From: a virus | DNA: 21,698 bases | IMG/VR virus record: IMGVR_UViG_3300047457_000412 | Span: 1 to 21,698 of that record | Reading direction: 5' to 3' (one strand) | Shown here: positions 1 through 6,864 of the stretch, piece after piece | Layout of the letters: each line of letters starts with the position of its first letter | Position numbering within the stretch: position 1 is the stretch's first letter | Made by a program: the position numbers and the translations under genes | Notes under the pieces: model-generated | Told to the model about the DNA's origin: nothing | The model's input: the letters and a program-made list of their open reading frames with translations, nothing else | Databases searched by the model: none

Positions 1-2030
1 ACATCAGCCGGATCAACAGCAACGACGACATTCGCCTCGCCCGCTGGGAGGGGCAGTCTGACGACGGCAAGAAATACAGCCAGAACCTGCGTAATGGGGA
101 TACTGCCTTCCCGTTCGAGGGGGCGTCGGACGTGCGTGTTCGGCTGGTGGACTCGATCATCAATGAGCTTGTAATCCTGCTTGTGAACTCCTGGCGCCTT
201 GCGCGCATCCGGGTCGGCGGAACGGAAGTCAGCGACGCGAACGTCGCATCGGCAGTCCAGACCCTTGCCCGGTGGGTGGTCGAGAACCGCCTGCGGCCTG
301 AGCTTGAGCGCGAGGCTGAACTGTACGCTCAGTACTGCATGGCTTACGGCTGGTCTGTCATGCACATCGGCTGGGAGCGCAGGATCGCGTCTCGGAACGT
401 CACCGTGACGATGCCAGGTCTTGAGATGGAAGCCGGCATGAACGCCATGCTCGCTGAGGCGCTCATGCAGATGAACGCGAACGGCGCCTCTGACCTCGCT
501 GCGAACCTCATCGCAAACGCCTTGCAGACCGACGAGCAGGAAGGACGTCGCATCGTGTCTGAACTGCTCGCCTCCGGCACTTCCACGTTCAGCCAGCAGT
601 ACAACAGGTCTAATCTGCCCGTCGTCGCGGCCATGAAGCCGTACGAGGAGATTTCATTCCCGCCTGAAACCCTCGACCTTCAGGATGCCCGTGTGATTTT
701 CCGTCGGACGTTCATGACCGAGGTTGAACTCCGTGAGATGATTAAGACGGACGGCTGGGATGAGAAGTTCGTCGAGGATGCCGTAATGACCTCCGGCAAG
801 TCGTCTTATCTTACCGACCCTAACCTCATCCCCGTCACGTCGAACGTCACGAACGCCCTGCACCGCGCCGACAACCTCGTCGAAATCGTGTACGCTTACA
901 GCCGCCAGATTGACGACAAGGGTATCCCCTGCATCTACTACACGGTTTTCTGCCCTCAGACGAGCCTTGTCGAAACCTACGGCAAGCACGCCAAGCTCGA
1001 TTACGTCCACGGAGACTATCCGTTCGTCGAACTGCGCCGCGAAGTCCTGAAGCGCGCCATCGTCGAGTGCCGTGGCGTGCCTGAAATCGCCTACACCGAT
1101 CAGGAAGAAATCAAGGCGCAGAAGGACAGCCTGCGTGACCGCACGGCCTTCGAAACCCTGCCTCCAATCAAGGTCAAGAAGCGCCTCGGCACTCAGAACC
1201 AGATTGCCCCAGGCTCCCTGCTGCCTGTCACGACGCCTGACGACTATTCGTTCCTTTCTCCCCCTGGCGGGACGCCTAATCTCGCGTTCAACCTGATTGA
1301 CCGCGTTGAGAAGCAGAACGCCGAGTACTTCGGCCTGTTCCATCCTGCAGTGTCTCCTGCAAAGACCCAGATGCACCAGCAGTTCCTCGTGAACAACTGG
1401 CTCACGGCCTGGAGCCGCATCATCAAGCAGATGGTCGCCCTGTCCTTGCAGTACTTCGACGGGTCTGAACTTGAGCGCATCTGCGGAGTCCCGGTCGTGC
1501 TTGACCCGCATGACGTCAGCCAGATGTACGACATTAACGTGTCCTACAACGTCCGCGAGCTCGACACCGACTACGTCATGGAGAAACTCAAGGCCGTGGC
1601 GTCGTTCGTCGTCCCGATGGACGCCGGCGGGGTCATTGATCGCAACAAGCTCACGGCGCGGTTCCTCGAAGCCATCAGCCCTGAGTCCGCTAAGGATCTC
1701 CTGCTCGACCAGCGCAGCGCCAGTCAGAAGATGTACAACGAAGTCCAGACCGATATCGCCAAGATGATGGCCGGCATGGAGCCTCAGTACGTCGAGAACG
1801 ACCCTGCTGCCGGAACGAAGCTTCAGTTCGCCCAGGACGTCCTCAGCAAGAACCCCAAGGCTCAGCAGATGGCCCAGACTGACCAGCAGTTCCAGGCGCT
1901 CTTGCAGAACTACCTCCAGAACCTCCAGATGAGCGTCCAGCAGCAGCAGAACAAGACCATCGGACGGTTCGGAGTCACCCCTGTTTCTGACAAGCTCGCG
2001 CAGGGTCAGGCATCGGCCCAGCAGTACTGA
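1..2030 (+). CDS. Portal protein (5' partial)
   Basis: The portal forms the dodecameric ring at one capsid vertex through which DNA is packaged and ejected. The frame is open to the left edge (first full codon at position 3), giving 675 residues in the window, so the true start lies upstream. The GTG at 132 is an internal Val codon, not a start. Support: the N-terminal stretch FPFEGASDVRVRLVDSIINE is typical of podovirus-type portals (the 'W/F-P-F-x-G-A-S-D' signature). A long alpha/beta body follows, and the C-terminus is Gln-rich and helical (last ~80 residues, many QQ), as in the crown/barrel of portals. The position directly before scaffold-like and capsid genes fits. The stop TGA overlaps the next ATG by one base. 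The family call rests on recognition of sequence style and gene order, not on a search. Confidence 0.88.
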   Translation, partial: ISRINSNDDIRLARWEGQSDDGKKYSQNLRNGDTAFPFEGASDVRVRLVDSIINELVILLVNSWRLARIRVGGTEVSDANVASAVQTLARWVVENRLRPELEREAELYAQYCMAYGWSVMHIGWERRIASRNVTVTMPGLEMEAGMNAMLAEALMQMNANGASDLAANLIANALQTDEQEGRRIVSELLASGTSTFSQQYNRSNLPVVAAMKPYEEISFPPETLDLQDARVIFRRTFMTEVELREMIKTDGWDEKFVEDAVMTSGKSSYLTDPNLIPVTSNVTNALHRADNLVEIVYAYSRQIDDKGIPCIYYTVFCPQTSLVETYGKHAKLDYVHGDYPFVELRREVLKRAIVECRGVPEIAYTDQEEIKAQKDSLRDRTAFETLPPIKVKKRLGTQNQIAPGSLLPVTTPDDYSFLSPPGGTPNLAFNLIDRVEKQNAEYFGLFHPAVSPAKTQMHQQFLVNNWLTAWSRIIKQMVALSLQYFDGSELERICGVPVVLDPHDVSQMYDINVSYNVRELDTDYVMEKLKAVASFVVPMDAGGVIDRNKLTARFLEAISPESAKDLLLDQRSASQKMYNEVQTDIAKMMAGMEPQYVENDPAAGTKLQFAQDVLSKNPKAQQMAQTDQQFQALLQNYLQNLQMSVQQQQNKTIGRFGVTPVSDKLAQGQASAQQY

Positions 2031-2269
2031 TGGCTGGAGAGAACGATCCCCGGCGAGCTCTGGCGTTCGAGAAGAACGAGGTTTTCGACGCCGTGCTGGT
2101 TTATCTCAGGCAGAGCATCGAGTCTGAGGTCGATAGGGCTATTTCTTACTCAACTGAGGGCGAAAAGCGCGTTCATGCGTGCGGAAGGGCCGAAAGTCTC
2201 AAGGATTTCTTGGATTTGTTGGTATCGGAGCAGAAAACAGCGCTGGACGAGCGTTTTGGGAGCAAATAA
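2030..2269 (+). CDS. Small hypothetical phage protein, 79 aa
   Basis: I do not recognise this protein. It starts at ATG 2030, sharing one base with the portal stop (TGATG), so it is probably translated by coupling; no Shine-Dalgarno sequence is visible. It is predicted mostly helical, charged and soluble, with an Asp/Glu/Lys-rich helix around residues 10-70 (for example AESLKDFLDLLVSEQK) and no Cys pair, signal peptide or membrane segment. Small helical proteins between portal and scaffold are common in podoviruses. Codon use drifts towards A/T at the 3' end, merging into the AT-rich intergenic region. Confidence 0.7.
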   Translation: MAGENDPRRALAFEKNEVFDAVLVYLRQSIESEVDRAISYSTEGEKRVHACGRAESLKDFLDLLVSEQKTALDERFGSK

Positions 2270-2279
2270 CCCCAAAAAG

Positions 2280-2303
2280 TTGCCAAACCTTGCCGAACAA
2301 GGT
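2280..2303 (+). repeat. Tandem 9-mer pair and hairpin in the pre-scaffold intergenic region
   Basis: Two near-identical 9-mers, TTGCCAAAC (2280-2288) and TTGCCGAAC (2290-2298), repeat with a 10-base period, about one helical turn. The second copy lies in a perfect 6-bp hairpin, ACCTTG (2287-2292) and CAAGGT (2298-2303), with a 5-base loop. No T-run follows, so it is not an intrinsic terminator. It could be a protein-binding site or an mRNA structure; its role is unknown. Confidence 0.4.
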
Positions 2304-2308
2304 CATCG

Positions 2309-2359
2309 ATGGCTGATGCCTTTGACTTATTAGGGCTATTAGGTGTTTTAATGGGCTAA
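2309..2359 (+). CDS. Possible 16-aa leucine-rich leader peptide
   Basis: ATG 2309 to TAA 2357-2359 encodes MADAFDLLGLLGVLMG. Five of the 16 residues are Leu, all written with TTA or CTA codons, whereas neighbouring genes mostly use CTC, CTT and CTG. It lies just upstream of the scaffold-like gene, as a leader peptide would. It may equally be a chance product of AT-rich promoter DNA. No Shine-Dalgarno sequence is seen. Treat as a candidate only. Confidence 0.2.
   Translation: MADAFDLLGLLGVLMG
2322..2352 (+). promoter_or_regulatory. Promoter-like sequence with tandem TATTAGG heptamers
   Basis: A sigma70-like pair is visible: TTGACT (2322-2327) and TTTAAT (2347-2352). The 19-base spacer is longer than ideal. 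The spacer carries two copies of TATTAGG (2328-2334 and 2337-2343), which could be operator half-sites. The region is clearly richer in A/T than the flanking genes and is the largest gap in the + strand operon. It could drive scaffold, capsid and downstream genes. Evidence is consensus matching only. Confidence 0.35.
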
Positions 2360-2390
2360 CGTCCTCTGAGTGGACGTAAAACTCTCTGAA

Positions 2391-3425
2391 ATGAGCGAAA
2401 ATACCAATGCCGATCTTGGAACGGCTGAAAATAACTCCACGGAACAGTCAAACCCCGTCCCTGCGGGCCTAAATGAAGAAACCCTTGCGGAAATCCTGCG
2501 AGGAACGCTGTTTGCAGAGGAAGAACAGCCGGCACAGCCCGAGGCCGCAACGGAAGGCGAAGTCCAAACGGAGGTCAAGGATGAGTCCGGCGAAGAAGCC
2601 CCCGCGCAGGAGGCCCAAGCCGAAGAACAAGTCCCCCAGGCCGAGGATGGCCCGAACGACGTTCATTCACAGCACACGGAGGACACGGAGGGAGAAGCAG
2701 AACTCCCGAAGGGCGTGCAGAAGCGCATCGACAAGCTCACGGCCAAGCGAAAGCAGGCCGAGGAGGAAGTCAGCAAGCTCCGCGAGGAGGTTGAGGCGCT
2801 GAAGCAGCAGATCCAGACCACGACTCAGTCCGACACGACGGAAACCAGCGTCCAAGACGCATCAAACCCGTTCGAGTCGCTCCAGACTAAGGCCCAGGTG
2901 GACAAGGAACTGGAAAACGCCCGTTGGCTCAAGTACAAGTGCATGGAGAACCCTTACGGGTTTTCCCTCGGAGAAAAGGAGTACAGCCAGGACGACGTGA
3001 CTCGCATGTTGGTCAATGCCACGAAAGCCATCGAGGAGCAGCTCCCCAAGCAGCTCGCTATGATCCAGGCGCGTGAGCACATCGAACCTATTGCGGTCAA
3101 GACGTACTCTTGGTGGAGCAAGCCGGAGTCGAAGGAATACCAGCTGGCGCAGCAGGTCATGAAGGCCTTCCCTGCGTTCAAGAAGTTCCCCGACCACAAG
3201 CTGTTCATTGGCGACTACATCCGAGGATTTATGGCACGGGAAGCGCAGGTTTCACAGCCGGCGGCAGCCCGAAAGCCCGCACCAGTACAGCCCGTACGTC
3301 CGACCGCCACCCCGGCCCGTTCCAAGCCTGTTGAAGTCCAGGCGAGGTCTGCCGAGGATCGTTTCCGCAAGACGACGAGTGCTGAGGATCTCGCTAAGGT
3401 TCTCCTATCTAAAAACTTCATCTAA
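2391..3425 (+). CDS. Scaffold-like protein, acidic coiled coil
   Basis: Probable scaffolding protein that guides assembly of capsid protein into the procapsid and is then lost. The 344-residue product has a disordered acidic N-terminal half (residues ~1-105, very rich in Glu, Gln, Ala and Pro). A Lys/Glu coiled coil follows at about 105-145 (RIDKLTAKRKQAEEEVSKLR), then a helical middle, a Pro/Ala-rich linker at about 285-315, and a basic C-terminal helix ending SAEDLAKVLLSKNFI. Such C-terminal basic helices commonly bind capsid protein in scaffolds. It lies between portal and capsid genes, the usual place. ATG 2391 (MSENTN) is chosen; an in-frame GTG at 2370 would add seven residues. Neither has a Shine-Dalgarno sequence. 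Confidence 0.72.
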   Translation: MSENTNADLGTAENNSTEQSNPVPAGLNEETLAEILRGTLFAEEEQPAQPEAATEGEVQTEVKDESGEEAPAQEAQAEEQVPQAEDGPNDVHSQHTEDTEGEAELPKGVQKRIDKLTAKRKQAEEEVSKLREEVEALKQQIQTTTQSDTTETSVQDASNPFESLQTKAQVDKELENARWLKYKCMENPYGFSLGEKEYSQDDVTRMLVNATKAIEEQLPKQLAMIQAREHIEPIAVKTYSWWSKPESKEYQLAQQVMKAFPAFKKFPDHKLFIGDYIRGFMAREAQVSQPAAARKPAPVQPVRPTATPARSKPVEVQARSAEDRFRKTTSAEDLAKVLLSKNFI

Positions 3426-3446
3426 ACCGCCTAACTACCTACAAAT

Positions 3447-4472
3447 ATGGCCTCACTCCTCGAACGAAACATCGTCAACGCTGGTAAGCGTGAAGATCTC
3501 GCCAACCTCATCGCCCTTGTGGACGCGAAGGACACCCCCTTCACCTCCATGGCGAAGAAGGGCGCCGAACCGGGCAACACCCTGTTCCGCTGGCAGGCTG
3601 ACCGCCTCCCGTCCACCGCCGCCCCGACCCCCGTGGTCGATGGCTCTGACGTCTCCTCCTACGACAACTACGTCAACGACGGCGGCACCCAGTACCGCGT
3701 CGAACTGTCGAACCGCATCCAGATCTTCCGCCGCGCCATCCGCGTGTCGAAGCTCACGAACAGCTCCGTGACCAACGTTGCCGGAGTCCGCGACGAGCTC
3801 TCGAACAACGTCTCGAAGGCCATCACGCTCATCAAGCGTGACATGGAAGTCGCGATGTGCGCCAACCAGGCCGCCCAGGTGGACAACGGCACCGTCGGCT
3901 ACCGCACCCGTGGTCTGGACAAGTGGCTCGTCCTTGCCGCCTCCATCGACACGGTTGACCTGCCCGCCGCCGCCTCTGCGTTCTGCCCCTCGGCTTCGCA
4001 GATCTCGACCGTCGGAACCGCCGCCCTGACCGAAACCGTCGTGCAGGATATCCTGTCCGGCATCTACTCCCAGACCGGCCAGTACCGCAACTACGACGCC
4101 ATCGTCGGCCCGACCCTGAAGCGCGCGTTCACGAACCTCGTGTTCACGACGCCCTCCAGCGGCAACGATGAAACCCGCACCGCCGTCCGCACCCTGAACC
4201 GCGACGCCACCAGCCCGACCTACATCTCGGCTGTGGACGTGTTCCAGGGCGACTTCGGCCAGATCCGCCTGCACCCCAGCCTGTTCCTGAAGAACAACTT
4301 CGCTGGCTACATCATCCCGTTCGACATGGTCGAAGTGCGCTACGGCGGCAACGTCGCTGAAGTCACCGAGCTGCCGAACGCTGGTGGTGGCGAGGCCCGT
4401 CTCGTCGAAGCCGTCGCCGGCCTCTGCGTGTACAACCCGCTGGCCTTCGGTAAGTTCGACTTCACGGCCTGA
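3447..4472 (+). CDS. Major capsid protein, SU10/DUF5309-like
   Basis: Builds the icosahedral shell, presumably with the HK97 fold. The 341 residues match the usual length and style of the SU10-type (DUF5309) capsid family. The N-terminus has the pattern 'LANLIALVDAKDTPFTSMAKKG', followed by an FRWQADRL-type segment. A helix around residues 115-140 contains a Lys/Arg-rich 'LIKRDMEVAMCANQAAQ', and the C-terminus carries the usual beta-rich domain. The codon use is strongly biased (C-ending codons), as expected for the most highly expressed virion gene. ATG 3447 is preceded by an A-rich leader with no Shine-Dalgarno sequence. It follows the scaffold-like gene by 21 bases. Confidence 0.9.
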   Translation: MASLLERNIVNAGKREDLANLIALVDAKDTPFTSMAKKGAEPGNTLFRWQADRLPSTAAPTPVVDGSDVSSYDNYVNDGGTQYRVELSNRIQIFRRAIRVSKLTNSSVTNVAGVRDELSNNVSKAITLIKRDMEVAMCANQAAQVDNGTVGYRTRGLDKWLVLAASIDTVDLPAAASAFCPSASQISTVGTAALTETVVQDILSGIYSQTGQYRNYDAIVGPTLKRAFTNLVFTTPSSGNDETRTAVRTLNRDATSPTYISAVDVFQGDFGQIRLHPSLFLKNNFAGYIIPFDMVEVRYGGNVAEVTELPNAGGGEARLVEAVAGLCVYNPLAFGKFDFTA

Positions 4473-4480
4473 AGAACGCG

Positions 4481-4843
4481 GTGGCTGACTTCATTCAGTC
4501 GCTCTCTGAGGTCATTCCCTCCCATCTTCGCAAGGAGATGGAGAGGGAGCTCCTCAACGGGTGGAGGATGCAGGAAGCCGCCTCTTATACTCAGGCGAAG
4601 CAGATTGCGGCGTTCAATCACTCGAACGCTGCGAGGAGCCTGGAGGGGGTCGGGGAGCTAAAGGCTCAGATCCCCCTCTCTGCTTATCATTACTGGGGCC
4701 AGCGCCTCGGTTATGCGTGCTGGGATGATGAGTCGTTCGTGAATGACTACATCAAGCACAACCCGGAGATCGCCGTGAAGAACCGCGTGAAGCGCACGGT
4801 GGTCAACGGGGCCATTTTCACCGCCGACGGATACGTCGTATGA
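4481..4843 (+). CDS. Hypothetical phage structural-module protein, 120 aa
   Basis: I do not recognise this protein. GTG start at 4481, eight bases after the capsid stop; only a weak GAAG precedes it. The product is predicted mostly helical and soluble. It has an aromatic central motif AYHYWGQRLGYACWDDESFV (residues ~67-86) and a basic segment KNRVKRTVV near the C-terminus. The stop overlaps the ATG of the connector-like gene by four bases (ATGA), suggesting coupled expression. The place between capsid and adaptor would suit a head-completion or assembly factor, but nothing in the sequence proves that. Confidence 0.65.
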   Translation: MADFIQSLSEVIPSHLRKEMERELLNGWRMQEAASYTQAKQIAAFNHSNAARSLEGVGELKAQIPLSAYHYWGQRLGYACWDDESFVNDYIKHNPEIAVKNRVKRTVVNGAIFTADGYVV

Positions 4844-5601
4844 GGACTGTCAACTTCAGCACCGTTCTGTTCGAGGGGCTTCAGCTCGCCGGCCAGGACA
4901 GGCACAACATCACAGACGAGACGTTCGCCCAGTTCAGGGACTTCGCCAATCAGCGCCTGCGGATGGCATGGGAGTCTCAGGACTGGCCTGATATCATCCG
5001 CGTGAGCCAGTTCACCGTCACGGACGTCAACGGGCTTGTGACGGCAGCCATCCCTGCCGACGCCGGGGAGATTTTGAACTGCTATTCGGACGATCCTCTG
5101 AGCACGACCAGGGCTGTTCCGATTTCATACCGCATCTACAACGACGGAAGCACCGTCAAGCTGGTTTTCGGGACTGACCCGTCTGTCGTCTGGGGGGAAT
5201 ACCGCATTAAGAAGCCTGAGCTGTTCGGAGACATTTGGAGCTCGAGCGTGGCTTATTCAGTCGGCGCTCAGGCGTACTTCGACAGCGGTTCGAACACCGG
5301 CACTTCGATGCCCGTTGCCGGAAAGCCTCATTACGGAGACTTCTGGGAGTGCCTTGCGGCTACTACGGCTGGTCAGTCCCCTGCGACTCATCCTTCGTAT
5401 TGGCAGAAGAAGGAGGTTCCGTACATCTTCGGGACGTTCCTTTCCAGGGGAATGTATGCGGACTGGCTGCGCTCTGAGCTCCAGGTTGACGCGGCTCAGG
5501 TCGCTGAGGCCGAGGCTCAGGCCATGCTCGAGGCTGAGGTGGACAAGATTTTCCGCCAACAGAAGCAGTCGAACCGCATCAACATGATCCGCACTTACTG
5601 A
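4840..5601 (+). CDS. Head-to-tail connector/adaptor-like protein with inserted CBM-like segment
   Basis: Probable adaptor that attaches to the portal and carries the tail. The N-terminal ~60 residues form helices (TDETFAQFRDFANQRLRMAW) followed by beta strands. The C-terminal ~60 residues are helical (SRGMYADWLRSELQVDAAQ, then AEAEAQAMLEAEVDKIFRQQ), the helix-rich plan of podovirus gatekeeper/adaptor proteins. Between them, residues ~133-192 form an extra segment with spaced aromatics, W...VAYSVGAQAYFDSG...GDFWECLAAT...P..HPSYW, like a carbohydrate-binding module of the CBM5/12 type. The start ATG overlaps the previous stop. The adaptor call is inferred from order and helix pattern. Confidence 0.6.
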   Translation: MRTVNFSTVLFEGLQLAGQDRHNITDETFAQFRDFANQRLRMAWESQDWPDIIRVSQFTVTDVNGLVTAAIPADAGEILNCYSDDPLSTTRAVPISYRIYNDGSTVKLVFGTDPSVVWGEYRIKKPELFGDIWSSSVAYSVGAQAYFDSGSNTGTSMPVAGKPHYGDFWECLAATTAGQSPATHPSYWQKKEVPYIFGTFLSRGMYADWLRSELQVDAAQVAEAEAQAMLEAEVDKIFRQQKQSNRINMIRTY

Positions 5602-5604
5602 TTT

Positions 5605-5901
5605 ATGTCGTATCCCATCAACAACTTCTTCACCCGGAGCTTCACGCATAGCGACGTGACGGTGGGGACTTCCGCCGCTTCGGCCCTTGCTGCGCTTGCC
5701 CAGCCTGGTCGCCGCATCCACCTTCTCATCCAGAACCAGCACGCGTCCGCCGTGGTCGAGGTCATTCTTAATGGCACCGGCTCCGAAGGCTTCAACTTGG
5801 CCGCTGGCGCTACCTTCAGCATCGAGGGCTACAACGGGGAAGTCCGTCTGAAGTCTGACACGGCTGCCACGCCCGTCCACATCGCCTACGCAGTCGCCTG
5901 A
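5605..5901 (+). CDS. Small beta-rich virion protein, possible decoration or head-fibre protein
   Basis: 98 residues, mostly predicted beta strands, with a segment RRIHLLIQNQHASAVVEVIL and a Gly/Ala-rich turn (FNLAAGATFSIEGYNGEVRL). This 'I/L-Q-N ... PG/AG-x-x-x-x-I' plan is often seen in small phage capsid decoration or fibre-base proteins. It has no signal peptide or membrane segment. ATG 5605 follows the connector stop by three bases (TGATTTATG) with no Shine-Dalgarno sequence; the same junction occurs before the 715-aa gene. The stop overlaps the next ATG (TGATG). The role is inferred from fold style and position. Confidence 0.55.
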   Translation: MSYPINNFFTRSFTHSDVTVGTSAASALAALAQPGRRIHLLIQNQHASAVVEVILNGTGSEGFNLAAGATFSIEGYNGEVRLKSDTAATPVHIAYAVA

Positions 5902-6728
5902 TGGCGATCAGGATCCAGTTCGCTGGAGACAAGAGCATCGGTGTCGGTTCAAGGCCGCCCGGTGCTTTCAGCATTTTCAAGCCTCCTGGTGCTGCGTTCC
6001 CCCCTGCCGGGACATACTACGACACGCAGTACGGGGTCGAGTATCCTATCGCAGAGGGTGGGTTGTATTTCACCAGTCCTATAGGGGCAAATCCTCTAAT
6101 TCCTAATCAGACTTGTGATGTTGACAGGGAACACGATGGGTCTGGAGGCATCGTGTATGATTGGACTACGGCTACAAATGTGGCGTACAAGGTTATGGGG
6201 ACTTACTGGGGAACAGATACCACAGCACAAACCCCTTCAACCCCTGTTGAAGTTCCTTCTGGAAGCGGGTTCTATTATGACTCTGGATACGACAATCCTA
6301 CCTATGAACACGATGGTCTTGGTGGATGGCAGAATGGTCTGCCAGTCTTTGCGGGTTATTACGCTAATGGAATATTCATTGTCCAAGAGTTGAGTTATCA
6401 GACTGAAGTTCCTTCTGGCTCTGGTCAATACTACGACAATGGACTTGTTAGTAACTATGTTTGGAATGGAAGCGGTGGATATACGACAGCAACTGGTGGG
6501 GCTTATTACAATCCGGGTATTATCATAACACTAATCAACGACTCAACGGAAGTTCCTTCTGGCTCTGGTCAATACTACACTAATGGAATGGTGCATCAGT
6601 ATACTTGGGATGGTGGTGGAGGATACGTATACGCTTTTAATGGAAGTTATTACTCCTCTGGCACATTCATCTATAATGACGGAACTTACGACTACTACTG
6701 GGACGGCTCTGGCGGCTACTACACCTAA
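5901..6728 (+). CDS. Tyr/Gly-rich repeat protein, possible fibre or surface protein
   Basis: 275 residues. The first ~50 residues are GC-rich like the neighbours and probably anchor the protein. The remainder is AT-rich and built from repeats of about 48-52 residues. Each opens with EVPSGSG-x-YY (starting at residues 117, 169 and 217) and contains YxW-[DN]-G-x-GGY and a further YY. Earlier, more diverged copies appear around residues 35-110. Aromatic, Gly-rich repeats of this kind suggest an exposed, beta-structured fibre or receptor-facing protein. I do not recognise a named family. The start overlaps the previous stop by one base. The composition change from about position 6060 points to acquisition or repeat expansion. 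Confidence 0.55.
   Translation: MAIRIQFAGDKSIGVGSRPPGAFSIFKPPGAAFPPAGTYYDTQYGVEYPIAEGGLYFTSPIGANPLIPNQTCDVDREHDGSGGIVYDWTTATNVAYKVMGTYWGTDTTAQTPSTPVEVPSGSGFYYDSGYDNPTYEHDGLGGWQNGLPVFAGYYANGIFIVQELSYQTEVPSGSGQYYDNGLVSNYVWNGSGGYTTATGGAYYNPGIIITLINDSTEVPSGSGQYYTNGMVHQYTWDGGGGYVYAFNGSYYSSGTFIYNDGTYDYYWDGSGGYYT
6249..6692 (+). repeat. In-frame coding tandem repeats (~144-156 nt units)
   Basis: Unit starts are at 6249, 6405 and 6549. A 30-base stretch beginning GAAGTTCCTTCTGG is identical at 6405-6434 and 6549-6578; the first 14 bases also occur at 6249-6262. Spacings are 156 and 144 nt, both multiples of three, so unit gain or loss keeps the frame. Confidence 0.85.
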
Positions 6729-6738
6729 TCTTTAATCT

Positions 6739-6864
6739 ATGCTCATCACTATCATCATCTCGCTCACCCTTGGCTTCGCTGGCGGCTTCTACGCCGGGAT
6801 CAAGAACGCCAACTCGTCCAAGGTCGCCAAGGCCAAGGACATTGTTGACCTTATCAACAAGTAA
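6739..6864 (+). CDS. 41-aa single-pass membrane microprotein
   Basis: ATG 6739 to TAA 6862-6864 encodes 41 residues. An N-terminal hydrophobic helix (LITIIISLTLGFAGGFYAG, residues ~2-20) has a small-residue GxxGGxxxG-like pattern that favours helix packing. A Lys-rich, predicted helical tail follows (residues 22-41). The stop overlaps the nozzle gene ATG by one base (TAATG), the same junction used elsewhere in the operon, and the gap between the flanking genes is otherwise unexplained, so I take it as real. It probably sits in the inner membrane or packs in the virion. Function unknown. Confidence 0.6.
   Translation: MLITIIISLTLGFAGGFYAGIKNANSSKVAKAKDIVDLINK

Noticed and set aside
654-1511. 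285-aa antisense reading frame across the portal gene
   Set aside because: Shadow of the real gene; its composition has no recognisable domain and there is no gene-like context on the minus strand.
132-2030. GTG at 132 as the start of the portal gene
   Set aside because: The frame is open to the window edge and the upstream residues (RWEGQSDDGKKYSQNLRNGD) are portal-like, so the gene is 5' partial.
2287-2303. Hairpin as an intrinsic terminator after the 79-aa gene
   Set aside because: The stem is only 6 bp and no T-run follows it.
3453-4274. 273-aa antisense reading frame across the capsid gene
   Set aside because: It is a by-product of the strong C-ending codon bias of the capsid gene; low-complexity Gly/Val/Asp/Arg content and no start signal.
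5901-6728. Target of a diversity-generating retroelement
   Set aside because: No reverse transcriptase or template repeat is present in the window; the variation seen is ordinary tandem repeats.
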